Positions 1-7,887 of a stretch of DNA of 43,313 nucleotides are shown here, in pieces. The stretch is from assembly GCA_019750465.1 (NCBI GenBank), contig JAIEOP010000194.1:1-43313 (forward strand), written 5' to 3'. The notes under the pieces are model-generated. The model was not told the DNA's origin. It saw only the letters and a program-made list of their open reading frames with translations, and made no database searches. How positions within the stretch are numbered: position 1 is the first letter of the stretch; each line of letters begins with the position of its first letter. The stretch is from Acetobacteraceae bacterium. GTDB taxonomy: Bacteria; Pseudomonadota; Alphaproteobacteria; Acetobacterales; Acetobacteraceae. The position numbers and the translations under genes were made by a program.

Positions 1-2
1 CC

Positions 3-785
3 GCCGCGACGGCAGCGCTGCTGGCGGCGCTGGTCACGGCCCCGGCCCTGGCCCTGGCGCAGCCGCGCGGCGCCGAGGCCGAGGGCGGCTATGCCCTGGC
101 GACCCGGCTGGCCTACGTCGCGACCGGCGACGCGGCGCTGGACGAGACGCTGCGCATGGGGCTGGTCGGGCTGTCGGACTTCGTGAACCGGCGCACCGCG
201 GCGGCGCTGGCCGACCCGGCGGCGGTGACGCCGGGGGTGGACGACCTCTCGGTCTTCCCGCTGCTCTACTGGGTGGTCACGCCGGAGGCACCGCAGCCGG
301 ACGCGCAGTCCGTGGCGGCGCTGAACACCTTCATGCGCCAGGGCGGGATCATCCTGTTCGACACGCGCGACGAGGGCACCGGCGAGGGCTATGCGCCGGG
401 CGCGAAGGCGGCGCTGCGGCGCGTGACGCGCGACCTGGCGATCCCGCCGCTGGCGCCCGTTGCCGACGACCATGTTCTGAAGCGCGCCTTCTACCTGCTG
501 CCGGAGCTGCCGGGGCGGTTCTCCGGCGGGTCGGTCTGGGTGGCGCGCGACCAGGACCGGGCGAATGACAGCGTCTCGCCGGTGATCATCGGCGGTCATG
601 ACTGGGCCAGCGCCTGGGCGATCGACGGGCGGGGGAACAACCCCTACGCGACCATTCCCGGCGGGGCGCGGCAGCGGACGCTGGCCTACCGTTTCGGCGT
701 CAACCTCGTGATGTACGCGCTGACCGGCAACTACAAGGGCGACCAGGTGCACGTGCCGGCGATCCTGGAGCGGCTGGGGAATTGA
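3..785 (+). CDS. DUF4159 domain membrane protein, 3' part (5' end outside window)
   Basis: The reading frame is open from base 3 to the TGA at 783-785, so the true start lies upstream. The visible 260 residues begin with a hydrophobic Ala/Leu stretch (a membrane segment), followed by the DUF4159 fold, with features such as the GGIILFDTRDEG strand and a C-terminal AYRFGVNLVMYALTGNYKGDQVH block. In alphaproteobacteria such proteins carry an N-terminal BatA-like region of about 90 residues and lie downstream of a MoxR ATPase and a DUF58 protein. Those parts would be upstream of this window. The VWA-like partner follows at 1532. The cellular role of this operon is not well defined; an envelope or aerotolerance-like function is only suggested by the Bat resemblance. 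Family assignment is fairly secure, function is not. Confidence 0.8.
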   Translation, partial: AATAALLAALVTAPALALAQPRGAEAEGGYALATRLAYVATGDAALDETLRMGLVGLSDFVNRRTAAALADPAAVTPGVDDLSVFPLLYWVVTPEAPQPDAQSVAALNTFMRQGGIILFDTRDEGTGEGYAPGAKAALRRVTRDLAIPPLAPVADDHVLKRAFYLLPELPGRFSGGSVWVARDQDRANDSVSPVIIGGHDWASAWAIDGRGNNPYATIPGGARQRTLAYRFGVNLVMYALTGNYKGDQVHVPAILERLGN

Positions 786-788
786 GGC

Positions 789-1067
789 ATGGCTGACGGT
801 GGTGGGCCATCCGGCGACGACATTCGTCTCGTCGAAGAGCGCGTCACGATGCTGGAGCGCAGGACGAAGACACTGGAGAAGGCGCTTGCGCGAAGTGCGA
901 GCGTTTCCGGCTACAGCGCACACGCGTTGCTGCCGGCGACCATCGGCATTCAGGAGCGGTTTCCCCATCTCACCTTCTCACCCGATACCATCGATCCCGT
1001 GAGAGAGCTGAAAGACAAGCTAGCCGACCTGGTAAAGGCGGTCGAAGAGGCTGTAGATGTCGAGTGA
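789..1067 (+). CDS. Small coiled-coil hypothetical protein
   Basis: A 92-residue ORF begins 3 bases after the stop of the DUF4159 gene, so translational coupling is likely. Residues 13-35 (VEERVTMLERRTKTLEKAL) have a heptad-like pattern expected of a coiled coil, and the C-terminal 25 residues (VRELKDKLADLVKAVEEAVDVE) are another charged amphipathic helix. There is no signal peptide, membrane segment or cysteine. I do not recognise the family. The position inside an operon and the amphipathic pattern argue that it is real; a soluble oligomeric or adaptor role is conceivable but unproven. It is unusual for this neighbourhood, where the VWA-like protein normally follows directly. Confidence 0.6.
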   Translation: MADGGGPSGDDIRLVEERVTMLERRTKTLEKALARSASVSGYSAHALLPATIGIQERFPHLTFSPDTIDPVRELKDKLADLVKAVEEAVDVE

Positions 1068-1189
1068 TACGCCGTTCAACGATGCGTTACGCGACCTGCG
1101 GAGACTCGCATCCGGAGGGGGACCACCCAGAGCGGGATGCGTTGAGGCAGAATCGCCGCAAACGCCGAATCCCGCGGCCCAGCAAAGGC

Positions 1190-1231
1190 TGGAGCGTGTT
1201 GCGTGAGCGCATGCGAACGCAACACGCTCCA
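1190..1231. repeat. Perfect 15-bp inverted repeat
   Basis: The arms TGGAGCGTGTTGCGT (1190-1204) and ACGCAACACGCTCCA (1217-1231) are exact reverse complements around a 12-base centre, which itself contains the palindrome CGCATGCG. The element sits in the 208-base gap between two small genes. No T-run follows, so a simple intrinsic terminator is unlikely. It looks like a dispersed palindromic (REP-like) element or an mRNA hairpin. Confidence 0.75.
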
Positions 1232-1243
1232 GACCGCCTGTCG

Positions 1244-1261
1244 CGTCGCCGAAGGGCGACG
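1244..1261 (+). other. Hairpin just upstream of the small membrane protein gene
   Basis: CGTCGCC (1244-1250), a GAAG loop and GGCGACG (1255-1261) form a 7-bp stem that ends a few bases before the purine-rich GAGGAAG ribosome-binding region of the gene at 1276. Together with the inverted repeat at 1190-1231 it makes a structured leader. A role in RNA processing or translation is inference. Confidence 0.45.
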
Positions 1262-1275
1262 AGGAAGATCCCGAT

Positions 1276-1518
1276 ATGGAACACCGCATCACGCGTCTCG
1301 AGGACGATGTGCGCGCCATTCGCTCCGACCTCGCCGGCGTCATGTCCCGCCTCGGCGCCGTCGCGGGCAAGCTCGACCTGCTGGTAACGCAGATCGTTGC
1401 CAGGATTCCAAGCAGCCTGCAGCTCTTCAGCCTGCTGGTCGGCACGCTCGTCGCGATCGTCTCGATCCTCGGCGGAGCAATTGCGCTTGCGCAGTGGCTG
1501 CGCCTGATCCCACGGTGA
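1276..1518 (+). CDS. Small coiled-coil membrane-anchored protein
   Basis: This 80-residue ORF starts at an ATG preceded by GAGGAAG. Residues 1-37 (MEHRITRLEDDVRAIRSDLAGVMSRLG...) form an amphipathic helix with heptad spacing, and residues 48-75 are a single hydrophobic segment (FSLLVGTLVAIVSILGGAIAL) ending in a short basic tail. The shape, a coiled coil with a C-terminal membrane anchor, is common among small alphaproteobacterial proteins related to phage-type hemolysin XhlA-like families. That similarity is only by shape. It lies 13 bases before the VWA-like gene and is probably co-transcribed. The function is unknown. Confidence 0.65.
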   Translation: MEHRITRLEDDVRAIRSDLAGVMSRLGAVAGKLDLLVTQIVARIPSSLQLFSLLVGTLVAIVSILGGAIALAQWLRLIPR

Positions 1519-1531
1519 TGGCCGTTCCCGC

Positions 1532-3658
1532 ATGACCCAGGTCGTCGCCGGCATCGATTTCGCCCCCGTCCTGCCGCCCTGGCTGCTCGGCGCGCTGGCA
1601 GCCCTTGCGCTGCTCGCGCTGCTCGCCGCCTGCATCCGGCGCGACGCCGCCGGGCTGCGCCTCGCCCCCGCGCGCGGCCTGCCGTGGCGGGCGCTCACCT
1701 TCGCCGCGCTGCTGCTCGCGCTGGCCAATCCCCGCCTCGTCGAGGAAACGCGCGAGACGCGGCCCGACATCGCGCTGCTGGTGGTCGACCGCAGCGATTC
1801 CACCCGCGTCGGCACCCGCGCCGCGCAGATCGAGGCGGCGCGCGTTGGGCTCGAAGCCCGCGCCGCGCGCCTGCCCGAACTCGAACTCCGCACCGTGGAG
1901 GCGCCGGAAGCCGGCAACCAGGGCACGCGCCTGTTCTCGGCCATCGAGCAGGCGTTGGCCGATATCCCGCGCGCCCGCCTCGCCGGCGTGATCGCGCTGA
2001 CCGACGGGCAGGTGCATGACGCGCCGGCGCAGACCACGCTCGACGCGCCCTTCCACGCCCTGCTGCCCGGCCGCCCGGGCGAGACCGATCGGCGCCTGCG
2101 CGTCATCGAGGCGCCGGGCTTCGGCATCGTCGGCCGTTCGGTGGAGTTGCGCGTCACCGTCGAGGATCTCGGCGTCGCCAACCCGGGCGGCGCGGCGCGC
2201 CTGTCGATCCGCCGCGACGGCGCCCCGCCGCGCATCGAGAGCGTGCCCGTCGCGCGCGAGCACCGCATCGCCGTCCCCATCGAGCGCGGCGGGCCGATCG
2301 TCGTCGAGCTCTCCGTCGAGCCGCGGCCCGGCGAGGTCTCCGAGCTGAACAACCGCGCCGTCGTCACCATCACCGGCGTGCGGGACCGGCTGCGCGTGCT
2401 GCTGGTCAGCGGGGAGCCGCATGCGGGCGAGCGCACCTGGCGACGCCTGCTGAAGGCCGATCCCGGCGTCGACCTGGTGCATTTCACCATCCTGCGGCCA
2501 CCGGAGAAGGACGATCTCACCCCGCTGAACGAGCTGGCGCTGATCGCCTTCCCGGTGCGCGAGCTGTTCCAGGTGAAGCTGCGCGAATTCGACCTGGTGG
2601 TCTTCGACCGCTTCGCCAACCGTGGCATCCTGCCGCCGGCCTATCTGCGCAACATCGCCGACTACGTGCGCAACGGCGGCGCCCTGCTGCTCTCCGTCGG
2701 ACCCGAGTTCAGCGGGCCGGCGAGCCTGGCCTTGACGCCGCTCGGCAGCGTGATGCCGGCGCGGCCCGCCGCCGGGCCCGGCCAGTCGGCGGTGGCGGAG
2801 GGTGCCTTCCGGCCGCGCGTCACCGCGATCGGTGCGCGCCACCCGGTGACCGAGGGGCTGGTCGGTGCCAATGCCTCCGCGCAGGCCGACCCGAGCTGGG
2901 GCCGCTGGTACCGCCACCTGCGCGCCGACCTGCGCGGCAACGGCGTGCCGGTGATGGAAGCGGGCCGCGACGGCGCGCCGCTGCTGCTGCTCGACAGGGT
3001 GGGAGAGGGGCGGGTGGCGCTGCTGCTCTCCGACCACATCTGGCTGTGGTCGCGCGGCCATGACGGCGGCGGCCCGCAGGCCGAGCTGCTGCGCCGCGCC
3101 GCGCACTGGCTGATGCGCGAGCCGGAGCTGGAGGAGGAGGATCTCGCCGCGCAGATCGAGCGCGGCCGCCTTGCCGTGCAGCGCCGCAGCCTCGATGCCG
3201 GGCCGCCGCCCGAGGTTTCCGTGATCGCACCGGACGGCACGACCACCCGTCATGCGCTGACGCCACGCGAAGGCGGCCGCGCCACACTGGAGATCCCGGC
3301 CGAGCAGCCCGGCGTCTGGCAGGTGGGCGACGGGCGCCGCGCCGCCTTCGCCGCCGCCGCTGCCACCAACCCGCCCGAGGTCGCCGACCTGCGCGCCGAC
3401 GGGGCACGGTTGGCACCCGTCCTCGCCGCGACGGGCGGGGCGCTGCGCTGGCTGGGCGCGGAGGCCAGCCCGGCGCTGCCGGAGCTGCGCCGCGTCGGTC
3501 CCGGCCGGGACACCGGGGGCAGCGGCTGGATCGGGCTGCGCCGCAACGGCGACCACACCGTCACCGGCATCGCCGCCCTGCCGCTGCTGCCGCCCTGGCT
3601 GGCGCTGCCGCTGGTGCTCGGCCTGGCCGTTCTGGCATGGCGCCGGGAGGGGCGCTGA
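1532..3658 (+). CDS. VWA-like / glutamine amidotransferase-like membrane protein
   Basis: This 708-residue protein has two N-terminal membrane helices (about 15-34 and 52-67), a large presumably periplasmic part and a C-terminal helix (about 688-704) before a basic tail. Residues 79-90 end in DRSDS, which matches the DxSxS metal-binding (MIDAS) motif of von Willebrand A domains, and a later LTDGQ supplies the typical third MIDAS segment. A region near residues 390-420 (DLVVFDRFANRG, YVRNGGALLLSVG) resembles the class I glutamine-amidotransferase-like fold found in such proteins. The family accompanies DUF4159, DUF58 and MoxR proteins. Its stop TGA shares a base with the next ATG at 3658. Function in the cell is unknown; a MoxR-assisted envelope complex is the likeliest reading. 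Confidence 0.8.
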   Translation: MTQVVAGIDFAPVLPPWLLGALAALALLALLAACIRRDAAGLRLAPARGLPWRALTFAALLLALANPRLVEETRETRPDIALLVVDRSDSTRVGTRAAQIEAARVGLEARAARLPELELRTVEAPEAGNQGTRLFSAIEQALADIPRARLAGVIALTDGQVHDAPAQTTLDAPFHALLPGRPGETDRRLRVIEAPGFGIVGRSVELRVTVEDLGVANPGGAARLSIRRDGAPPRIESVPVAREHRIAVPIERGGPIVVELSVEPRPGEVSELNNRAVVTITGVRDRLRVLLVSGEPHAGERTWRRLLKADPGVDLVHFTILRPPEKDDLTPLNELALIAFPVRELFQVKLREFDLVVFDRFANRGILPPAYLRNIADYVRNGGALLLSVGPEFSGPASLALTPLGSVMPARPAAGPGQSAVAEGAFRPRVTAIGARHPVTEGLVGANASAQADPSWGRWYRHLRADLRGNGVPVMEAGRDGAPLLLLDRVGEGRVALLLSDHIWLWSRGHDGGGPQAELLRRAAHWLMREPELEEEDLAAQIERGRLAVQRRSLDAGPPPEVSVIAPDGTTTRHALTPREGGRATLEIPAEQPGVWQVGDGRRAAFAAAAATNPPEVADLRADGARLAPVLAATGGALRWLGAEASPALPELRRVGPGRDTGGSGWIGLRRNGDHTVTGIAALPLLPPWLALPLVLGLAVLAWRREGR

Positions 3659-4020
3659 TGCGCTGGCGGCTGCCTGGCCTGGTGCTTCCGGCGCTGCTGC
3701 TGCTCGGCGCCTGCACGCCGCTGCCGACCCTGGGGGAGCGGCTGCAGCCCTGGATCGGCCGCAGCGAGCTGGATCTGGTCTCCGCCTTTGGCGTCCCCTC
3801 CGGCACCTACGAGGTGGAAGGGACGAAATTCTTGCAGTTCGTGCAGCAGCGCACCATCTTCGCGCCCGCCGACTACCCCTACTACCGGCCCTATGGCCGG
3901 TTCGGACCGCTCATGGGACCGGCCTTCCCGCCGACCGTGGTCGTGGGCTGCGAGGTCACCTTCGCGCTGCGGCGCGGGGTGGTGGAGTCCTTCTCCTTCC
4001 GCGGCGAGGGGTGCCGCTGA
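3658..4020 (+). CDS. Putative outer-envelope lipoprotein
   Basis: The ATG at 3658 overlaps the preceding TGA (TGATG), indicating coupling; an upstream in-frame ATG at 3637 is rejected because it would put a basic, non-signal stretch in front. The 120-residue product starts with MRWRLPGLVLPALLLLGAC, a clear lipoprotein signal (lipobox LGA before Cys19). The mature part contains GRSELDLVSAFGVPSGTYEVEGTKFLQF, which resembles the short DxxxxxG-P segment seen in SmpA/OmlA-like envelope lipoproteins, and a Pro/Tyr-rich stretch. Two later cysteines (VGCEV and GEGCR) could form a disulfide. It probably sits in the membrane facing the periplasm. No specific role is assigned. Confidence 0.75.
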   Translation: MRWRLPGLVLPALLLLGACTPLPTLGERLQPWIGRSELDLVSAFGVPSGTYEVEGTKFLQFVQQRTIFAPADYPYYRPYGRFGPLMGPAFPPTVVVGCEVTFALRRGVVESFSFRGEGCR

Positions 4021-4064
4021 CACGGGTGGTTCCAGCCAAGCCCGCCGCAGGGTAGGAAACCCGC

Positions 4065-4757
4065 ATGAGACGCTCGCTGATCCGCTCCGTGCCCTTGCCC
4101 TGGCTGACCGGCCTGCTGCTGCCGGCGACCCTGGGTGCCGCGCTGGTCGCCCCGTCGCCGGCCGGGGCGCAGGGCGCTTTCCGCGGCCCGGTCGCACCAC
4201 AGCAACAGGCACCCCGGGCGGCGCCGCCGGCGCTCCCCGGCCTGCAGGGCCGCCGTGCCGCGCCGGTGATCCCCGCGAGCCCCGAAGCCGCCGCCATGTC
4301 GCCGAACGACGCGCTGTTCGATGCCATCAACCGCGGCGACATCGCGGCCGCGCGCGAGGCGGTGGGCCGCGGCGCCGACATCGATTCGCGCAACGTGCTC
4401 GGCCTGACCGCCATCGACTCGGCGGTGGACCAGGGGCGGACGGACATCCTGTTCTACCTGCTTTCGGTGCGCGGCACGGCGCGGGCCGGGTCCGGCCCGC
4501 CGCCGGAAGCCGCTGCCGCGCCGCGCCCGACTCCGCAAACCCGGCGCGCCGCCGCCGCCGCGGCGCGCGAAGCCGAACTGGCCGCCGCCGCAGGCGCACG
4601 CCCAGGTCCGCCGGCAGCACGCCTGCCGCGCCTCTGGGCCAATGATGGCGGCGCGCCGATTCCCTCCATCGGCTTCCTGGGCTTCGACGCCGGCCGCCCC
4701 TCCGGCGGGCCGCCGCCGACACAGGGGCGCACGCCCGCGCCGCGCGGGCGTGGCTAG
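4065..4757 (+). CDS. Secreted ankyrin-repeat protein
   Basis: The 230-residue product has an N-terminal signal peptide (MRRSLIRS..., hydrophobic core, cleavage probably after SPAGAQG near residue 36). A Pro/Gln/Ala linker comes next. Residues about 80-135 form ankyrin-like repeats (NDALFDAINRGDIAAAREAVGRGADIDSRNVLGLTAIDSAVDQGRTDILFYLLS), followed by a long Ala/Pro/Arg-rich low-complexity tail. Only one and a half to two repeats are recognisable, so the fold may be small. It starts 44 bases after the lipoprotein gene on the same strand and ends 6 bases before the kinase-like gene. Ankyrin proteins usually bind other proteins; the partner is unknown. Confidence 0.75.
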   Translation: MRRSLIRSVPLPWLTGLLLPATLGAALVAPSPAGAQGAFRGPVAPQQQAPRAAPPALPGLQGRRAAPVIPASPEAAAMSPNDALFDAINRGDIAAAREAVGRGADIDSRNVLGLTAIDSAVDQGRTDILFYLLSVRGTARAGSGPPPEAAAAPRPTPQTRRAAAAAAREAELAAAAGARPGPPAARLPRLWANDGGAPIPSIGFLGFDAGRPSGGPPPTQGRTPAPRGRG

Positions 4758-4763
4758 CGTGCC

Positions 4764-5804
4764 ATGACCGGGCCGCCACCTGGCGACGCCGCGCCGGAGT
4801 TCGATCTGGCCAGGCTGGATGGCTTCCTGAGGAGCCGGGTCCCTGGCCTCGACGGCGCGCCGGTGCTGGCGCGGATCTCCGGCGGCCAGTCCAATCCCAC
4901 CTTCTTCCTCACCTACGCCAACCGGCGTCTGGTGCTGCGCAAGAAGCCGCCGGGCGAGACCCTGCCCTCCGCCCATGCCGTGGACCGGGAGGCACGGGTG
5001 CTGCAGGCGCTGGCCGGCAGCGCCGTGCCGGTGCCCCCGGTGCTGCTGTTCCACGCCGAGGCGGACGTGATCGGCACGCCCTTCTACGTCATGGAGCGCG
5101 TCGAGGGTCGGGTCTTCCAGACTGCCGACCTGCCCGGCGCGCCGCGCGCGCAGCGCCACGCCATGGTGATGTCCTTCGCCGAGACCCTGGCGCGGCTGCA
5201 CGAGGTGGACTGGCAGGCCGCGGGGCTCGGCGATTTCGGCCGGCCCGGCAGCTACTTCGCCCGCCAGGTCGCACGCTGGACCCGCCAGTGGGAGGCGCAG
5301 CGCTTCCGCGACATCCCCGACCTTGCGCGGCTGGCCGCCTGGGTCGGCGCCAACATTCCGGAGGATGATGGCGAGACGGCGCTGGTGCATGGCGACTACC
5401 GGCTCGGCAACGTTCTGTTCCACCCGGAGCAGCCGCATGTCGTCGCGGTGCTGGACTGGGAGCTCTCGACGCTCGGGCATCCGCTGGCGGATATGGCCTA
5501 TGCCGCGATGACCTGGCGCAGCGCGCCGGAGGAATATGGCGGGCTGCTCGGCCTCGATCTGGAAGCGCTGGGCATGCCGGGGGAGGAGGCGTTCGTCGCG
5601 CGCTACTATGCGGCCCGGACGCGCCCGGCGCCGCGCTTGACGCGCTTCCACATGGCCTTCGCGCAGTTCCGCTTCGCGGTGATCCTGGAAGGCATCGCGG
5701 CACGGGCCCGCAGCGGCACGGCAGCCTCCGCGGATGCGCTGGCAGTGGGCGAGCTGTCGAAGGCCTACGCGGCGCGCGGCTGCGCCACCATCGACGCGGG
5801 CTGA
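4764..5804 (+). CDS. Phosphotransferase (APH/choline-kinase fold, ACAD10-like)
   Basis: This 346-residue protein has the aminoglycoside-phosphotransferase fold. It has a GGQSNPTFFLT nucleotide-loop equivalent at residues 40-50, a Lys-containing strand (LVLRKKPPG, 57-64), the Brenner motif HGDYRLGNVLF with H209, D211 and N216, and the metal-binding D231 in VLDWELSTLGHPLADMAY. The last pattern is typical of the ACAD10/11-like subfamily found with acyl-CoA dehydrogenases and enoyl-CoA hydratases. These enzymes are thought to phosphorylate hydroxy-acyl substrates, not antibiotics. No acyl-CoA dehydrogenase is adjacent, but a crotonase lies 2 kb away on the other strand. Its 3' end overlaps the convergent hydrolase gene by 40 bases. 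Confidence 0.85.
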   Translation: MTGPPPGDAAPEFDLARLDGFLRSRVPGLDGAPVLARISGGQSNPTFFLTYANRRLVLRKKPPGETLPSAHAVDREARVLQALAGSAVPVPPVLLFHAEADVIGTPFYVMERVEGRVFQTADLPGAPRAQRHAMVMSFAETLARLHEVDWQAAGLGDFGRPGSYFARQVARWTRQWEAQRFRDIPDLARLAAWVGANIPEDDGETALVHGDYRLGNVLFHPEQPHVVAVLDWELSTLGHPLADMAYAAMTWRSAPEEYGGLLGLDLEALGMPGEEAFVARYYAARTRPAPRLTRFHMAFAQFRFAVILEGIAARARSGTAASADALAVGELSKAYAARGCATIDAG

Positions 5805-6787
5805 TCCGCGGGGATCTGTGCGGCAGCGGCGACGCCCTCGATGGCGCTGACCACCGCCTCCGGCGCGGAGTGGTGCAGCATGTGGCCCAGGCCGGGCAGG
5901 ATGTGCAGCGTGCTGCCCGGGACCATCGCATGCAGCCGCCGCGCGCTGCGGGCAAAGACGACCCGGTCGCCCTCGCCGGCGAGGATCGCCACCGGCAGGG
6001 CAAGCTCCGGGTAGCGCCGGCGCAGCCCCACCGCACCCGGGATCATGAGCGCGCCGTCCTGGGAGGTGGCGCGGATCTGCGAAGGGCGGAGGGCCATCTC
6101 GGCGGAGAAGCCCTGCCGGAACCGCCGCGTCACCGGCGCCGGCGCGAAGATGGCGCGGTTGAGCAGCGGCATCAGCAACCGCCCCAGCATCGGCGAGACG
6201 GTGTAGCGCAGCAGGTCGCCAAGTCCGGGAAGGGCCGGCGGCACCACCAGCAACACGTCCGGCCGCAGCGTCCAGACATAGTAGCCGGAGACCAGGACAA
6301 GGCCGGCCAGGTCGGCGCCGGGCCGCGCAGCCATCGCCAGCGCGACGATGGCGCCCCAGGAATGGCCGGCCACGATCGGGCGCTCGACACCGAGCTGGCG
6401 CAGCGCGCCGTGCAGCAGTTCCGCCTGCTGCGCCGCCGTCCAGAGCCGCCCCCTCGGCCGCTCGCTGTGCCCGAAGCCGGGGCGGTCGATGATGATGACG
6501 CGGTGGTGCGGCAGCAGCGCCGGCGCGACGCCGGCGATGTCCCAGTCGGTGCCGGTCATGACGTTGCCGTGGATCAGCAGCACCGGCGGCCCCTCGCCAC
6601 AATCCATGACATGGAGGCGGACGCCCTGCACGGTGATGAACCGCCCCGCGGGCGGGTTGCGGCGCTCCGCACGGCGGGCGGCAACGTGGTTGACGAGCGC
6701 CAGCGCCCCGAGGGCGGCTGCGGCGAGCGATGCGCCGGCGAGGCGCCTCCGCTGGGATCGGGTGAGTCGCAAGGCAGGCCCTTCCAT
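5765..6787 (-). CDS. Alpha/beta hydrolase, membrane-anchored
   Basis: The chosen ATG at 6787 gives 340 residues; a longer frame would run into the CobW gene and adds only low-complexity sequence. Residues 16-34 are a hydrophobic segment after basic residues (signal anchor). The fold is the alpha/beta hydrolase type: LLIHGNVMTG (oxyanion loop, 71-79), IIIDRPGFGHSERP (98-111), nucleophile elbow GHSWGA with S143, acid D274 in GEGDRVV, and H302 in GLGHMLHH. This is a complete triad. It resembles the haloalkane-dehalogenase / epoxide-hydrolase / lipase-like superfamily; the substrate cannot be read from sequence. It follows CobW by 61 bases on the same strand and its tail overlaps the convergent kinase-like gene by 40 bases. 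Confidence 0.85.
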   Translation of the reverse strand: MEGPALRLTRSQRRRLAGASLAAAALGALALVNHVAARRAERRNPPAGRFITVQGVRLHVMDCGEGPPVLLIHGNVMTGTDWDIAGVAPALLPHHRVIIIDRPGFGHSERPRGRLWTAAQQAELLHGALRQLGVERPIVAGHSWGAIVALAMAARPGADLAGLVLVSGYYVWTLRPDVLLVVPPALPGLGDLLRYTVSPMLGRLLMPLLNRAIFAPAPVTRRFRQGFSAEMALRPSQIRATSQDGALMIPGAVGLRRRYPELALPVAILAGEGDRVVFARSARRLHAMVPGSTLHILPGLGHMLHHSAPEAVVSAIEGVAAAAQIPADQPASMVAQPRAA

Positions 6788-6848
6788 GCTGCGGTGCAGC
6801 GCCGGGTTAGCCTGCCGAACAGCCGGGACGCCGGACGGTTCCCGCCGG

Positions 6849-7874
6849 TCAGCCCGCGCCGAGGCCCAGGACCGCATCGAACAGCGCCGCCACCTGCCCG
6901 CGCGCCAGCCCGTTGCGGGTGATGCAGACGAGGCGGCTGCGGCGGTCGGCATCGGGCCAAACCTCCAGCTCCAGCGGCCTGTGCAGGATGTGCTGCACGG
7001 CGTGCACCACCACGGGTCCCGTGCAGCCCGCCACCGCCGCCAGCCCCTTCACCCGCAGCAGGTCCGGCCCGCGCAGCTCGGTCAGCAGCCCGAGCGCCGC
7101 CGTCAGCGTACGCCAGGCGAAGGGACGCTCGAAGGTCAGCGTGAAGGTGGCGAGGTCCGGCACATGGGCCGGCGCGTCGGCCATCAGGGGGGACGCCGGA
7201 GGCGGCGTCGTCTCGGCCAGCAGGAATTCCGGATCGATGCGGCCCTGTGCCGCCACGCCGATTGGCGCATGCGGATCGAGCGTGCGCAGCCGCGCCATCA
7301 GGGTCGCGACATCGGGCGCAAGGTCGGTCTTGCTGATCAGGATGCGATCAGCGAGCGCCACCTGGCGCCGCGCCTCCGGTGCCGTCTCCAGGTTGGCGAG
7401 ACCCGTCGCCGCATCGACCACGGCGATGATCGCCTGAAGGTGGAACGCGTCGCCGAGGGCCCGTTCGCTCAGGAAGGTCTGCAGCACCGGGCCGGGGTCG
7501 TCGGCGCCGGAGGTCTCCAGCACCACGCGCCGGAAGGGCGGCACCGCGCCGCGGGCGCGATCGGTGAACAGCGTGCGGAAGGTGGTGTCGAGGTCGCTGC
7601 GGATGGCGCAGCAGAGGCAGCCATTGCCCAGCAGCGCCACCGTGCCGGTCGCCGCCGGCGCCAGCAGCGCCGCGTCGAGACCGATCTCGCCGAACTCGTT
7701 CACCACCACGGCGGTATCGCGGCCCTCCTCCGTGCCCAGGAATTCGCGGATCAGCGTGGTCTTGCCGGCGCCGAGGAAGCCGGTGACGAGGATCACCGGC
7801 ACCCGCGCGCCGCGCGGCGTGCGCTGCCGCCGCCCGAAGGGGCCGCCCGCCGCGCCGCTGGGAAAAACGCTCAT
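6849..7874 (-). CDS. CobW/COG0523-family GTPase (metal chaperone type)
   Basis: This 341-residue protein carries the COG0523 hallmarks in order: Walker A GFLGAGKTT (32-40), NEFGEIGLD (59-67), the metal-binding NGCLCC motif (84-89), the ETSG segment of the G3 region, and SKTD as the guanine-specificity loop. The C-terminal CobW_C domain follows, with LRVKGL and HAVQHILH. Family members use GTP to deliver zinc, cobalt or iron to target proteins. No Zur-box or zinc-dependent paralogue is visible nearby, so the metal is undecided. The ATG lies 13 bases downstream of the crotonase stop, indicating an operon. An N-terminal 24-residue extension rich in Gly/Arg precedes the domain. Confidence 0.9.
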   Translation of the reverse strand: MSVFPSGAAGGPFGRRQRTPRGARVPVILVTGFLGAGKTTLIREFLGTEEGRDTAVVVNEFGEIGLDAALLAPAATGTVALLGNGCLCCAIRSDLDTTFRTLFTDRARGAVPPFRRVVLETSGADDPGPVLQTFLSERALGDAFHLQAIIAVVDAATGLANLETAPEARRQVALADRILISKTDLAPDVATLMARLRTLDPHAPIGVAAQGRIDPEFLLAETTPPPASPLMADAPAHVPDLATFTLTFERPFAWRTLTAALGLLTELRGPDLLRVKGLAAVAGCTGPVVVHAVQHILHRPLELEVWPDADRRSRLVCITRNGLARGQVAALFDAVLGLGAG

Positions 7875-7887
7875 GCCGGCGCCCCGG

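Noticed and set aside
3891-6602. A minus-strand open frame of about 900 codons opposite the lipoprotein, ankyrin and kinase-like genes
   Set aside because: Composition is Arg/Ala/Gly-rich without any domain; the real genes on the plus strand have signal peptides and catalytic motifs.
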